Source: Phytophthora sp. 'mugwort' (lineage: Eukaryota; Oomycota; Peronosporomycetes; Peronosporales; Peronosporaceae). Taken from it: DNA of 64,000 nucleotides. Below are positions 1 through 11,971 of the stretch, piece after piece. The notes below the pieces were generated by a model. It saw only the letters and a program-made list of their open reading frames with translations. It did no database searches and was not told the DNA's origin. Made by a program: the position numbers and the translations under genes. Each line of letters opens with the position of its first letter. The stretch's first letter is position 1. The stretch covers positions 1,922,001 to 1,986,000 of the forward strand of contig JAUCEF010000009.1 of assembly GCA_033558025.1 (NCBI GenBank), given 5' to 3'.

Positions 1-81
1 ATAACCCGGGTCAGAGTGCTGTACGAGCGTTGCGTCATGTGTCACAAAGGCGAGAAGAACGACATCAAGTACGCCAAGTAA
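1..81 (+). CDS. 3' end of an unidentified gene (partial)
   Basis: The window opens inside an open frame of 26 codons that ends at TAA 79-81. The visible tail is lysine-rich and holds a CxxC pair (Cys-Val-Met-Cys) a few residues before the end, which could be part of a zinc site or just chance. Everything upstream is outside the window, so neither family nor function can be named. It could also be random open frame; the codon choice resembles the real genes nearby, which is the only support. Confidence 0.3.
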   Translation: MTRVRVLYERCVMCHKGEKNDIKYAK

Positions 82-148
82 AGTACATAACTTTAAACGC
101 CTTACGCTTCCTCGGATACCGATATTTCTTCTGCACCGAGACTATCCA

Positions 149-289
149 CTACGCCTTTTGCATTCGCGCAGCACCCTCAGCAAGGTTGAGTGCGTCCAGC
201 TTGTCGATCACTTCGTTGAATTTTCCCTGCGTGTCTTCTGCTTCATCCTCGATAAGATGAATGCTACCAATAAAACTATAAGCGCGCAT
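149..289 (-). CDS. small ORF, 46 aa, or remnant of a larger gene
   Basis: On the minus strand an ATG at 289-287 opens a 46-codon frame closed by TAG at 151-149. The peptide is acidic in the middle and ends in a helix-like stretch containing FNEVIDKLDALNLAEGAA, which looks like real protein rather than noise. No signal peptide or known motif is visible. It converges with the partial gene at 1-81. It may be the last exon of a decayed gene; there is no sign of an upstream exon. Confidence 0.22.
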   Translation of the reverse strand: MRAYSFIGSIHLIEDEAEDTQGKFNEVIDKLDALNLAEGAARMQKA

Positions 290-460
290 GTACCGAAAAA
301 AATGCGAGTACCGCTTATGACATATTACCGCCTATGACATAGCTATTACGGTATTATAGTTTCGGTTCAATTAGTAACAAGCGCTATTTGGAACGACAAC
401 GCGCATTCATACTGTAGCAGCCACCTCCAGTGAGACTTGGTCCTTCTTGCCTGAAAATAT

Positions 461-676
461 TCAGGTTGCACGACATTTTTTGCCCCTGTTGACTCGCGGA
501 GGGTTGACGAAGTGACAGTGCTGTGTCATGCCTATGATCGCGGTCTTCTCTCTCGTGTACATGAGCGTTGCCGCGATGTTAAGCGGAAGCGCATTGGGAG
601 TGGAGGGGTAATCGTGGCGATTGGTTGGCGTGGTCAAATGTTTGCTGCGAGAATCGAATTTGCGAATGAGGGGCAA
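461..676 (-). pseudogene. broken copy of the local small-protein family
   Basis: The minus-strand frame contains NALPLNIAATLMYTREKTAI, which closely matches the N-terminal motif of the intact gene at 2592 (NALPLSNPATLMYIREKTVI). After this block the similarity stops and the frame runs into unrelated residues to the stop, so the conserved C-terminal half is missing. This makes it the fifth member of the cluster and a truncated one. The plus-strand frame over the same bases (512-1081) is the antisense shadow. Confidence 0.5.
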
Positions 677-1645
677 GTTACAAAAGCTTATCGGTCAAAA
701 ATAATTAATTGTCTCGCCACCGATATTCCAAAATCCGGATTGGGGTGGTACAGGCGTGACAAATTACCGCAACGCTACAATTTGCAAAAAAGGGTTGCCA
801 CTACACCACGGTTTACAGTGCAATGTACCGGTTCACCTCCGCTTAGCCTTATACTGCATTTTCAGGATAATAATGTATTCCTGTGTGTTTCTTTCAACTG
901 GCACAAGCGTTGCAAGCTCAGCGACGACAACATGGAGCTCCAAGCTTACGAGTCACGGAGCCCTTTGCGAACCACGTTGCCGACGGACTGTGATGGCACC
1001 GCACTCAATCAATTTCAGCTGTATGGTCACATTTTGAAAAACAAGTACACTCACTTTAAACCCAATCGCTGTTGTTTGTAGCGTAGCATAATCGTCATAT
1101 TAAGAACGTGGCTGTTCTCAAGCCACACCAATCCCCCATCCAATCACTAGGCAACAGCTCATTCGGGGTCACAAGAACGATATTTGTCGTTATGTAGTCG
1201 GCACTGTGCATGAGCCACCCCCGTTTCTCTAACGGCCACGTGCGAATATGTTTACACGCGTGCGTGTAGTGTCGATGATGTAGTACTGTAACCCACGACG
1301 TAATTCTTGCAAGCGCAGCATCCGCATACTGCCCGCTTGATATGTCTCTACCTGATTGGCTAGCTATGCTGGTGGTCGACACAAATGTGTACACGTGTCT
1401 ACAGTTGCACCATCGCTGGCAAAAAAGGTGTAGAGATAATTTTACCATAATGGGGCTGGAGAGCGATACCAACCCGAAAAGGGGGTTCCAGCGATATCGT
1501 TATGAAATTGTCGTTAACATAACTAACAAAGCGCAAAACAATTATAATCGGTGGAACTGATCACGTGAAGTTTAGAGATCCAATTAATGGTAAAATCGCT
1601 ACATGTAGTATGTTCAGTGGCTATTAAACCGTCGGTAACGATCAA
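677..1645. other. intergenic, no gene recognised
   Basis: Short open frames occur on both strands but none shows a domain, a repeat of the neighbouring family motifs, or convincing splice-linked continuation. No RNA gene or transposon terminus was seen. Confidence 0.4.
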
Positions 1646-1900
1646 TCAACGACGAAATATCGCCGGCTTGGTCATGACCATCGTAGCTTGCGACGCAATG
1701 AACTGCTTGGCCAGTGCGTCCTTCTTCGCCGACTCTTCTTCCGACGAATTACCGTTGCTTTCTTGGTTAGGACTTGGAGCCGACCCGCTCACCTTCTGGT
1801 CAAACTTGGCGTGTACATTTCTCGTGCCAGTCGCCGACTCGATGATAAGCCCCGACTTGTCCGCGGGGGTAGCAGGAGACGGGTTATTACTGGGGTCCAT
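1646..1900 (-). CDS. small orphan protein, divergent member of the cluster
   Basis: The 84-residue product begins at the ATG of MDPSNNPSP; an in-frame ATG 31 codons upstream (1993) would add a hydrophobic leader and cannot be excluded. The C-terminal part, KKDALAKQFIASQATM, lines up with KKNAFYRQFVEARAFV (gene at 2592) and RKNVFWRQFVISKAAM (gene at 4490), so it belongs to the same family although its N-terminal motif is weak. The middle is rich in Ser, Asn and Glu and probably disordered. No signal peptide is present from the preferred start. Function is unknown. The next family member lies divergently about 690 bp away. Confidence 0.5.
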   Translation of the reverse strand: MDPSNNPSPATPADKSGLIIESATGTRNVHAKFDQKVSGSAPSPNQESNGNSSEEESAKKDALAKQFIASQATMVMTKPAIFRR

Positions 1901-2591
1901 GGTGGGTAGTGAAAGGAGAAAGTCGAAAAGTGAGCACGTGGAGTGCGGGTATGGAATGGAGAAAAGATGTATCAAGGAGGAGGAAGACACCACGCGATCA
2001 AAATGGTAAAAAAAAAACTAATAGGCAGCTCTTTCGCGAGGAGTACCACGCACCAACACTCTGTTGACGAATGCATGTGACTGTCTGTGTGGACGTTGCG
2101 ACTTGTTGTGGTCTTGGCATGACAGACATGATTTCACTTAGTTGGGGGGTGAGAACATCAACTCGAGATACAGTGCCGGTAGCCTTGGATCATGTCGGCT
2201 CCACGTGGTGGCGTTGCGGGAATGGGTTCGTTGAAAGCTCCGTACAGTATGGAAGTAAGCGGTGCCGAAAAATGACAGTATGTGCAGAATAAGGCGACAC
2301 AGGATAACGGCTAAGCGTTGCAGCATTACGAACAGCACCGCGTCCGGACCGGACGGAGGATTCCGCGCGACTTCCGACGGGTGGGTGAGTATGAATGGTC
2401 TCTCGCCATTTGAAGACGGTGCAATGCGAGCCATCGAAGCTTTGACGCCGCAGCACAGCTGATGAGAATGCCGGTGGCGTTGAAGAGGAGTGATTGTTGT
2501 GGCTGTTGGAGCTGGGGGTTTTGGGATCGCTCATTTGTGAATTGCCTCCAACACCAAGCAGCCGCAACCCAGCACCACTGTAATAGCGCCG

Positions 2592-2882
2592 ATGAACTCC
2601 TCTATGATGGCCATGCGCAACGCGCTCCCGCTCAGCAACCCAGCCACGCTCATGTACATCCGAGAAAAGACGGTCATCAACGACGCAGAGACGACCACCC
2701 GCAGCACCGCGAAGTCACGCGACTCAACGGGAGTGAACCTCTCGGGCAAGATGAAGGAAATGCTCTCGAGCAAGAAGGCGGAACGGAAGCAGGACGCGGC
2801 CGGGACGCCGGCGAAGAAGAACGCGTTCTACCGGCAGTTCGTCGAGGCAAGAGCGTTCGTCAACATGGGCGTCCATAGGTAG
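2592..2882 (+). CDS. small orphan protein, type member of the cluster
   Basis: The 96-residue product has two blocks seen in its neighbours: an N-terminal NALPLSNPATLMYIREK motif (residues about 10-27) and a C-terminal KKNAFYRQFVEARAFVNMG motif near the end. The part between them is basic, Ser/Thr-rich and probably disordered. There is no signal peptide, membrane segment, RxLR or LFLAK motif, so it does not look like a classical oomycete effector. Several Met codons (residues 1, 5, 6, 8) could serve as start; the first was used. The overlapping frame 2462-2878 is a shadow. Function is unknown. Confidence 0.6.
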   Translation: MNSSMMAMRNALPLSNPATLMYIREKTVINDAETTTRSTAKSRDSTGVNLSGKMKEMLSSKKAERKQDAAGTPAKKNAFYRQFVEARAFVNMGVHR

Positions 2883-3561
2883 AACAGCATCGTTTGGCGT
2901 TAGGGGATTGATTCGATTCGCCTGTATGAGAGCTTAACCGAACCGATACAAATGAATAGACGGTAGTACATTAAACTATCCTCAGCGCGCACAGTGTTCT
3001 ACAAAACTACAAATACTTAATTGCAGCTTGCACCATTGCAGCGAACTCAGCTCGCCGTGAAGGTGTATCACTTTTACGCGGCGGTGCCCTCTCCATTTCC
3101 CGAGCTGCTCGTCGCACTGTGTTCAGCCGCTCCATTGTTGGCTGGGTTGCAGCGTACGTATCACCTGGTCATGCGAGGTCGCCACGAGCGTTGAGCGTTT
3201 TAGCTGGTCAAAAATGATTGACCATCATTCATGCGCGTCTAGTTTTTTGCGCGCCGCGACATCTCAAATGCAACATACCAGTAATCGAAAAACAGCATAA
3301 GTGAACGGAGCGGCTAACCTGCTTATAATACAGCGTACAGAGGGGCGTATTGGAACACTGTGCATGATTAGCCCATCTTTGCACTTGCTTCACTGACTGG
3401 CCTCGCCAGCATGGCTTCACTTCTCTTTATGCGATCGCTTTGCGCATTTGTTCGAGAATGATGGTACGCTCACTGCAAGTGGCATGGAGCCTCACACTGC
3501 AATTTGCACCGCACTCCGCAGCAACAACAAACCTCCTTCCACCAAGACTTCAGCCGCCAGG
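2883..3561. other. intergenic between two family members
   Basis: No conserved coding frame was found. The minus-strand frame 3229-3420 has no recognisable feature. The region probably holds the 3' end of the gene at 2592 and the promoter of the gene at 3562. Confidence 0.4.
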
Positions 3562-3867
3562 ATGAACGCGCACACTCGCTTCGCCCTCCCCATGAACACG
3601 CACAGCAACCTCAAGTTCCTGCACGACAAGGCCCACGCAAACGCTGACGCCGACAGGTCGGACAACAAGGTTGCACAAGTCGTCACGGAAAAGCGGCAGC
3701 ACCGCGAGTCGAAACTGTTGCAGAAAATGAAGATGCTGTTCCCCGGCAAGAAGATTAAGGTTGAGTCAGCGCTGAAGGAGGACGAGGCCGTGGTCAACGA
3801 GCGGAAGAGATCGACCGAGGCTCAGCTTGTCGGCTCGCACGCCTTCGTGCACATGGGCCGACGCTAA
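3562..3867 (+). CDS. small orphan protein of the cluster
   Basis: Product of 101 residues from the ATG of MNAHTRFALP; the frame is open for 38 more codons upstream but the family alignment begins here. The N-terminal block FALPMNTHSNLKFLHDKAH corresponds to NALPLSNPATLMYIREKTV of the gene at 2592. The C-terminal block ends in LVGSHAFVHMGRR, corresponding to FVEARAFVNMGVHR. Between them is a basic, helix-prone stretch. No signal peptide is seen. It is the most diverged of the three clear members. Function is unknown. Confidence 0.52.
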   Translation: MNAHTRFALPMNTHSNLKFLHDKAHANADADRSDNKVAQVVTEKRQHRESKLLQKMKMLFPGKKIKVESALKEDEAVVNERKRSTEAQLVGSHAFVHMGRR

Positions 3868-4489
3868 ACATTGGCTTCACTTCCATCTGCGAGCCTTTGA
3901 TTTATGAACTAAGTAGCTATTGCCAAGTGACACACTGGAACTTCCCGCAGAGCTCGATAGGAAAGCACCGCGACGACGCTATAACTCGAAAATGTACACA
4001 TTTGCAGTAATTCCTAGTTTTTTTTATAACTAGCAAGCTCCATGTATCGTTCTGACAGCGCACCAGGGTATCCCAAGAATCGCTTTGACAAACGCAAAAC
4101 TTGAATTACCCGCCCCAAAATATCACACCATTTAGGAAGCATGGAATACTTGCGCAAGGCACGACACCAAATTCTGGGGCGCCCCTAAAACGTGTGCCCA
4201 TACTTAGTGACGCTCGGGAGTCGAAAGAACTGTCAGAATGAAGGAGACTCCGTGTGTACCGGTACAGACATCGAACAAGCGTTGCAAATAGTATTTTGGT
4301 TAACATTTAGGTAATTCCAACCATTTTGCCGAATCAAGCCGCTTGTTGCACAGAACCACATACAAGCAGCCCGAGGTGCAATATTCATAGACTGGGTAGC
4401 TGGTGACGGTGAACACCATGCGCTCGGCTTTTCCTGTTAGCCATGACATCCTCACACGGTCTTTGACGTGTCTCGTGTACGTCTTCGCG
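3868..4489. other. intergenic, no gene recognised
   Basis: Minus-strand frames at 4106-4306 and 4300-4530 lack recognisable motifs and overlap the 3' end of the gene at 4490. A short A+T-rich block (about 4010-4030) is the only compositional feature. Confidence 0.35.
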
Positions 4490-4762
4490 CTAGCGGTGGC
4501 CCGTAAGCATCGCTGCCTTTGATATGACAAACTGCCGCCAAAACACGTTCTTCCTTTCCTTTGTCACCAACTCAGTAGGCACTTGTTGCCCCGCTTGGGC
4601 GGATGCAAACACCTCATTCAGCGTACGCACCAGCTTGGCCTCGAATGGATCGCGGCCACATGTTGTGCCCCTGACGGCGGCGTTCGTCGCCCTTTGAGGC
4701 TCTGATGCCTTGTCTCGCATGTACAGAAGAATGCTGGGCGCCGGAGCGTTGTGAGATGTCAT
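4490..4762 (-). CDS. small orphan protein of the cluster, minus strand
   Basis: Product of 90 residues from the ATG of MTSHNAPAPS; the frame is open eight codons further upstream. It carries both family blocks: APAPSILLYMRDKASEPQ near the N-terminus and RKNVFWRQFVISKAAMLTG near the C-terminus, the latter almost superimposable on the gene at 2592. The middle contains a helix-prone stretch. There is no signal peptide or membrane segment. It points away from the coiled-coil gene that starts at 5213, with about 450 bp between. Function is unknown. Confidence 0.57.
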   Translation of the reverse strand: MTSHNAPAPSILLYMRDKASEPQRATNAAVRGTTCGRDPFEAKLVRTLNEVFASAQAGQQVPTELVTKERKNVFWRQFVISKAAMLTGHR

Positions 4763-5212
4763 GACGGAGCCTTGGACTTGAAACACCTAGTGTGACGATG
4801 GGGCTGCGAATTCGAAAGTAAACGGCAAAATCTATCCGGATAAACCGCCGCAGATTTGAAAACTGCCGCACTATCGCTCCTTTACGACGTTCTGACCAGC
4901 GTTTTGACGTTTGTTTCCAATAAATTTGCGGTAAACACTGGCGTACATAAGCTAGATAATGGGGTGGTAAACCCTCAGGATAGGAAGCTGCGATTTTACT
5001 ATGGCCGTGTTACAGTGTACCTTATCCACTGGGGCGTCCAGTTGTGTGCGAGTTCACTGGCAATTATTAGAGCGAGTGTTGAAATTTTATTTTGATTATT
5101 TTGCCACAATTTTGTTTCGCTTTGCCACAACGCGATGCCATTTGCTATTCTTGCCGGAAGCCGTTTCTCCTTCTTCCAGTTTCCATGGTGACACAAACGG
5201 TGTTTGTGAAGA

Positions 5213-8200
5213 ATGGAGATAGAGGAGCCGCTGCAATCTCTTCATACCAAACAACGTACTAAACAAGAGGATGATGCTCCCGAGCCGACGATCACATCTC
5301 GAAGGCAGGCCGAACTTGAGGCGGCTAACGAGCGACTGCAGCGCGTGGCTCAGGTAATGGCTACATTTGCATTGCCGTTTTGATTTCATTTAAAGCAACA
5401 TCATGAAGGTTAAACACATTCTTTCTATACGTGGCAGAACTTTTCGCTCGAGTGGAAATCGTTTCTCGGATACGCGATGAAGATCAAGCAGCAGCGAACG
5501 CCTGAAAGTCCCTTAACAGGTGAAAAAGACCTAGAAGACGTACTATTGAAAACGCAAGGGGGGCTGGTTCTACTGCAGGATCTCCACAATCGACGCGACC
5601 AACAATGGAAAAAAGTTGCGGAACGATACGGGTATCATCGTCAATCCATCCCTGCTGGCTATAACAGTGACAAACCGCCACAACAATCACCAAAACAGCC
5701 ACAATGGCTGCAAACACTCGCCTCAAAGTTGTTATGGCTAAATCAAGAGCTGGCTGTCACTGCTCACTGCGCAGTGAAAAAATCACAATTGATTCATCAA
5801 CCTGGGAAATCAACGACACGTTCTCTAAATCTTTTGACGCTACGCGCCCATGCCGTACAAACTCACCACCGACTCGAGCATGGCGTCGCTTCTGGCTCGA
5901 AAAAGCCGGACTTTGTGCACGTCCAGGATGTGGATTTCCTACTCCAATTCGACTACATGGAACGGCAACAGGCCGTCGTATTGGAGCGGCTCTACGTTCG
6001 TCTCAAGTGGTTGCCTGTCAGTCACCATTTCCATCTCCGACAGCGCATGTTGGCACTTGAACACCAGCAAAAAGTGAAAAACACGCCATCGACAGCATCT
6101 CGAGACGGCAACGAGCACGTTCACTGTCCGTTGTTTGTGCTGTCCACGTCACACTTTGTCGGACAGCTGAAAGCCTTGGCGCAGACATACGCCTTGCCAT
6201 TTCCTGATGGTATTGATGTGCGGGACAAGTCGCATAGTGAAAAGTTTCATGTGTTTAAACAAAATGCAGACGAAATCCTCGCTTCAGTTGTCACGAATTT
6301 TCCACCTGACAAAACCATCAACATGGACGGGAGTCTGGAAATAGGCTTGGAAACTTTGGTGCACGCGTACACGCGCAACTCCCGATGGGATTTACTTCAA
6401 CGTGGGTATCTCGGTAACTGCGAGCCGGGTCCAGGACGCCTTGAAGACACTTTAATCGCTCTTCGCAACGATCGAAAGATCGATTCTCTCCTGGCCAACG
6501 AGTGGGAATTACTCAGTCTCGATGACACGGAATACCTCCGTGTCAGACTCGAAACACTCTCCAGAGCGCATATGAGCCGTGCTCAAGTCGACGTGGCAAA
6601 GTCCGAAATCTCCACAGTCGGGCACACTAGCTTTTCTTTGGAAAACCAGCGTCAGAGTGCACAACACGCCGATGATAATGAACACGACAATGACTTGCCT
6701 TCACCGAAACAAACGTCTGGTTTGACAAATCCTTGGAATCCTGATGCACTGTATTCGCTCTACGTATTGCATGTGTCCTCGTGTCGAGCGAAACGACTGA
6801 GTCTCTTACGGTTGCTCAATTATCTCCATTTTATCCAATTCTGTCAAATCAGCTCTTTTTTATCCACCGAAAATTCGAGGCAAAAGGTGTCAAATTCCGT
6901 GAGAATCCCTTGGAATGTGACAAAATGCAGCAACACCGGAGATTTCATCGTTTCGCGAGTGAATGATGAGCAAACTGACGACGACGTCAATGGCAACAAT
7001 ACTCGAGACCACGAGTTTATCTTCGCGGCTGCCCGACGCGACTTAGAAGTGCTCGAGCTTCAACTACTACGAATAGCGAGTATTTTCATCTTTAACCAGG
7101 AATACGACAGTCTTCCTTCCTACAGATCAGACTCAGCCGTGAATATCATCGATCGACTGCAAGTTCTTCGTGATATTTACGACTGTGAGGTCGCGTTCCA
7201 ACAAGCCAAAGTGCAACTGGTGGATAAACTCCTACAATTTGGACTACACGTTGCAGCAAAAAGCCAAGATTTTCATGAATTGGGCTTCGCAACGATCGAA
7301 TCCATGTCAGAACCATTTACAGACATTCTACTGCCATTATTGCATCGACGGCCATATCTGGATTTCACTCACGTCTACTTCTTCGAGAGTTATACAGCCG
7401 AAACGCTTCTGCTTAAGCTCCAAACTTCACTTATACAGCAAATGGAACAGTCTTTCCAACGATTCGAATGGTGCCCGCTTCAAGAATTCGCAATGGATCA
7501 AAGTGACACGAACGAACAAGAGCGACGATGGGTTTGCCAGCAGATTCTCGGCAGTCGAGCGTTAATTCGACTGTATTCGCAGCAAAATGAACTCGTACGT
7601 GAAGCCGACGAGAAATGGTTTCCAGCCACTTGTGTCGGACAATTCCATGCGCTTCAGCACGCTTTGTGGGAGCAAATGCTGGTCATCTGGTCTTTTCTTA
7701 TCAAATTCGAGCTGTCTGAGAGATCTGTACGATGTCTTGAACGAAGTGCAGGGGATTTATTGGTCGGGAATGGATGGCAGCTCGTCTTCCCTCCTCAATT
7801 ATTGTCGGATGTTTGTCAAACACTTCACGAGCAGACAAATCAGTCAATAACGCTTCAAGAGTGTTTTGCACAAGCGATTGAGCTGCAGAATTGGCGTCAG
7901 ACGCTCGCGAAGACCGTCTATGAGGCTCATTTACTGGAAAAAATTCACCAGTTCCAAGTCGACTTTGTCAAACAAGTGGCAGCTTTCGATTCTGGAGCGG
8001 AACACGCGCGACATCGAATCTTTTTCTTTGATTTTAGCGAATGCGACCGAGGAATGAAAGCGCTTGAGCCTCTCGCGATCGAGTTAAAGACCAATTCTAC
8101 TCCTAAATCGACAGTTCGGTGTAGCAATGATAATAAATCCGCCTCCGAGTGGCTTCACGATCAGCTCAGTGCTCTACGACATCTATCTGATGACTGTGAA

Positions 8201-11200
8201 CAAGCAAATGGATCCGAACAGTGGAGATGCTCCTTGTTATGGCTGCAACACGAGTATGTAGCACATCTTCAAGTGAGCGTCAAGTACCAAGATGCTGTCG
8301 GTGCTGACGTCTTCGAGTTTGCAGCGTCGTATCCTTACGTGTGTCTCGCCAGCTCGTTCGTAAACGACGAGAGAGCGACGGTAGCAATGGATCTCAGCAT
8401 GATTCGCGTCAAATATGCCAAAGAAATCGCCGACAAGATGACGGAAGAGATGCGAACAAGCTGCTTCCCGTACTGGAAAAGACTGGAAACCCTCAAGCAG
8501 CAGCTCCAAGAACGTTTCGCCACAGGTCCAAAGCAAGATACTGACAGCTTGCCACTAGATTTTCATTTCGAGGTTGATATACTAGCGTGTGGTCACTTCT
8601 TGGACGAAACAAACGTTCATTCACACTTACTCACGACATTGAACGCTCATCTGCAGCGTCTTCGTAACGAGAAAAAGCTCATGCAACAGCTGGGTCCAAT
8701 AACACGGACCAAATGTGCGTTTGTGTCACCTTCAGCATCCGAAACCCAAAATGACGAGGCTTCTGGACTCACCGCATGGCTCATGGTCAAGCTGCATCAA
8801 CTCAAAGTGGATCTCCAGCTCCACAACTCTTATTCTTCACCATCAGCTCGTGCTACTCGAAGTTTAGCCACAAATTATTCATCTCTGGAAACTTCGAGTT
8901 CAAATTTCCTTCAAACGATCCCGTCGTTCCGCAGTCTGCTCGATACATTTGCAATTTACGAGAGAAATGACGCGACTAGCGCAGCAGCTACGGCTCATGC
9001 GATACGTCTCCAGGAATCTCGAGAGCAAACATTGCGCACATTGACGGTTCTTTTCCACCAATTCAGCGATTCTCTTGACTTATTGACGATACGTTGTGGC
9101 TCTCGCTTTGCTAGTACTCGAGAGAATTCGATCAGTACTGGACAATACACTGTCGTTTCGGATGGTGCATACTCTGGGTTGGCTCGATTGGAGCGTTGGC
9201 AGACGCTGTATCATGATGAAATTCGTCAATTACTCGACCATATCACAAGTCGACTGAGTCAGGAAGCTGCTGTTGCGACTGGAGAGTTATTTGATACGCA
9301 TCCCGAGAATTTGCACCGTCAACATCAAGTTTCACTTCTACGTCAAGAGATTTGTACAGCACTTGAAGAGGAAAATAAACATTTCATCCGTATGATACGA
9401 TGTACTTTAAATTTCGCAGTACTGCAGACATACCAGATGAATGCTGGCGTACGTATTCGAAAACGTCGACTAGATTTCATGAATTTCCGGAGCCTTTTAA
9501 GTAAAATCATAACGGGCATCTCAATATCTAACGGTCAAAGCGAGGAACCCACAGCCAGCCAGCAAGATGAAGCTTTGATGAAGCAACTTGTACGTGTTGG
9601 AGAGCAAGTGCGGTTTGATGACACTCGGCCATACGAACAGGAGCATGAGTGGCAAGCTTTCCGAGATGCTGTGGACAAGTATGAAGCGAGAGACAGTGCG
9701 TACATTGACACGATAACGCGCTTGTTGGAGCTGCATCAGGTCTACATTGAGGAAAACTGTCGAGTTGTGCTACGTCTGACACACGAGAACGCTCTCCCAT
9801 CGCTGTCATTGCAATGCACTGCCGAAAATCAAGCTCTTGCTGCTCTAAATGAGCTATGGGAACGCTTTCATCTTCCTGCTTGGGACTCGTTCGTAGGCGA
9901 CGAAGCTTCTAAGCAGAGTGGACGATATCCAGCACCCGTCGTGAGCGGAGAGAATCTTGAGATGAAAAAGCGTCTGCTTGGCACCGTTGATCTCGATATG
10001 AAGACACCGTCAGCTCCTGGTACGTCGGTTCTTTCTTCGCTTAAGGATTTGTCCTGTGCACTGCGCAGTCTGCAGATGGGAACCGCCAACCAGTTTAATA
10101 CAGGGATGCTCGTCCTTCCATCTCCAGACAGCATCAAAGAGCAGCTTGAGTATCTCGAGCTGTCTGTGGAATTAACGTGGGTGGATGCAGACATGAAGAA
10201 GCTCGAGAATTACTACAAAAAGTTCCTATATCATCGAAAGACACATCGTGAGAAGCAGGATAATTGTACCTCTCGAAACCTTCCAAGAAGCTCATCGACT
10301 GCAGCAAATCCATCATTTACTACAACATCGTCAGTGTTGTTATCATTGAGCCAGTATTTCCACGGACAAGGGGTCCCTGATAAAGTAGAGGCGTCTCTAC
10401 CGGTCGAAGTTCGTACCTCAAAGACTCAAGCGCGTGTCCCTGTGTTCATCGTCCCTGCCATCGACATGTCCCTCCTTCTGGACGACGTTCTCAACCAATG
10501 TATTACGCACAACCAGCAGCAATTTGACATCCATCGTACATCCCTGCAACAGCTTTCTGATCATTGCCGAGCTGTTGAGCTTGATCGTCAGAAAATTGAG
10601 AAACAATGGGCAAAAGCACGAGTCCAAGAACGCATTCGACGCGAAGCTTTTGCTGTCGATCACGCGTACCATTTGTACTTTGAAGTGGAGGCTCTGCGTA
10701 AGCAACTGGAGGTTTTACTGGCACGTCGAGAGCTGGACCAGCAAGTACTGCGCTGTCAACTTAATGCTGAATACAATGACAGGCTTCACTTGATGCATGC
10801 TGAGCTTCAGGACAAACAACACAAGTTCGCAGAGTATCGTACGACCATGCAGCGCGAGCTGCAAGCAGTGACACAAGGTGCACACGCGCAGTTCATCGAC
10901 CAGCTTCTGGATTACTCTGGTACACTCCCTTTGACGACAACGACCAGTGTGTCTCATTTGTTGCGTGGACAACAAGATATCGTGAGGATAAAGAGTGAGA
11001 ACGCAGCCATGAAACAAGCGCTCGTGAAGGTCCAGGCACTTGGCGACATGCAGCAGCAGACTCAAACTGCTGCTCGTGACCGCGAATTTGTCCTCACTCA
11101 ACGTTTTGCCATGGCTGAAGCTCTGCAGCGTAACGAAGTGGACCAACTCCAGACATACGTGAAACAACTGGAAGGGAACTTGAGTAAATTATCGCAGGAA

Positions 11201-11971
11201 AAAACTTTTTTCCAGGTGAAATGGACGACAGCTCAGAAGCAAATGGAAATGATAGCACAGAGGAGACGTGAGGCAAAAGTCCGAGCACTTGCAGCAACTT
11301 ACGATCAATCTGGAGCCAATAATGACGGCCTTCCGACTCTTTCCTCTTGTACACGTGCAGATTCGGAGACTGTTAGTTATACAGAGAGCGTCATGAATGT
11401 CAGCACCATTCGTCCACCAAGTATCGTCGACAAGCAGCGTCTGGAAACTCAATATCTCAACTCTACACGGCATTATCAGAATGAAATCCGTCGCTTAAAG
11501 CAGCAACTTACACGAGAAATACGCGAGAAAGCAGCGATCGTCGAACAACTGACACAATTGCGGCAGTATGAGTCTCCAGCGTCTGTTCAGCCTTGTGACG
11601 CACTGTCCTTCACTGAATCACCAGAAATTCCACTTCGTCTGCCGTCAGCTGTTCGTCGAACGCAGTCTGCATCATCTCGCGTGACGTTACGACCGAAGAA
11701 CAGCACAGCGACACCTCCCGATCGACTGACGACGCTTAGACGTCCCAGCTCGTCGTTTTCTCCGCGTGCGTCCTTGCTCCGAACTCGGGTGACAGGGCGA
11801 CCAGGAACGCAGCCGTTAGCTCTTGATTCAGGCTCCAATACTCAGGTAGTAAGTCCATCGTCGAGACATGCACACAAATTCCAGGTGGTTAAACGGGAGA
11901 CCAGCAGCGTGGGCGGTGTAGCAGGTGTGCTGAATGCCTTGGCAGTCCGGGAACCTCTTCCGTATCGCTGA
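5213..11971 (+). CDS. giant coiled-coil protein (2224 aa)
   Basis: Two exons: 5213-5353 and 5438-11971, with an 84-nt GT-AG intron that contains an in-frame stop and joins in phase 0. The short first exon ends in an acidic/basic helix. The long exon encodes an almost entirely helical protein; heptad-rich stretches are clearest in the C-terminal third, including LQTYVKQLEGNLSKLSQEK and the 11460-11570 region, followed by a Ser/Arg/Pro-rich tail. No signal peptide, membrane segment or enzyme motif was seen. Size and layout recall CCDC162/DUF4549-type proteins, which are often linked to cilia or flagella, but this assignment is a guess from memory. Zoosporic oomycetes keep flagellar genes, so a flagellar role would fit. 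Confidence 0.85.

Noticed and set aside
512..1081. Plus-strand frame of 189 codons
   Set aside because: It overlaps the antisense of the broken family copy, has unnatural composition and no motif or splice context.
2462..3867. The small clustered proteins as RxLR or Crinkler effectors
   Set aside because: No signal peptide, RxLR-dEER or LFLAK-HVLVxxP motif is present.
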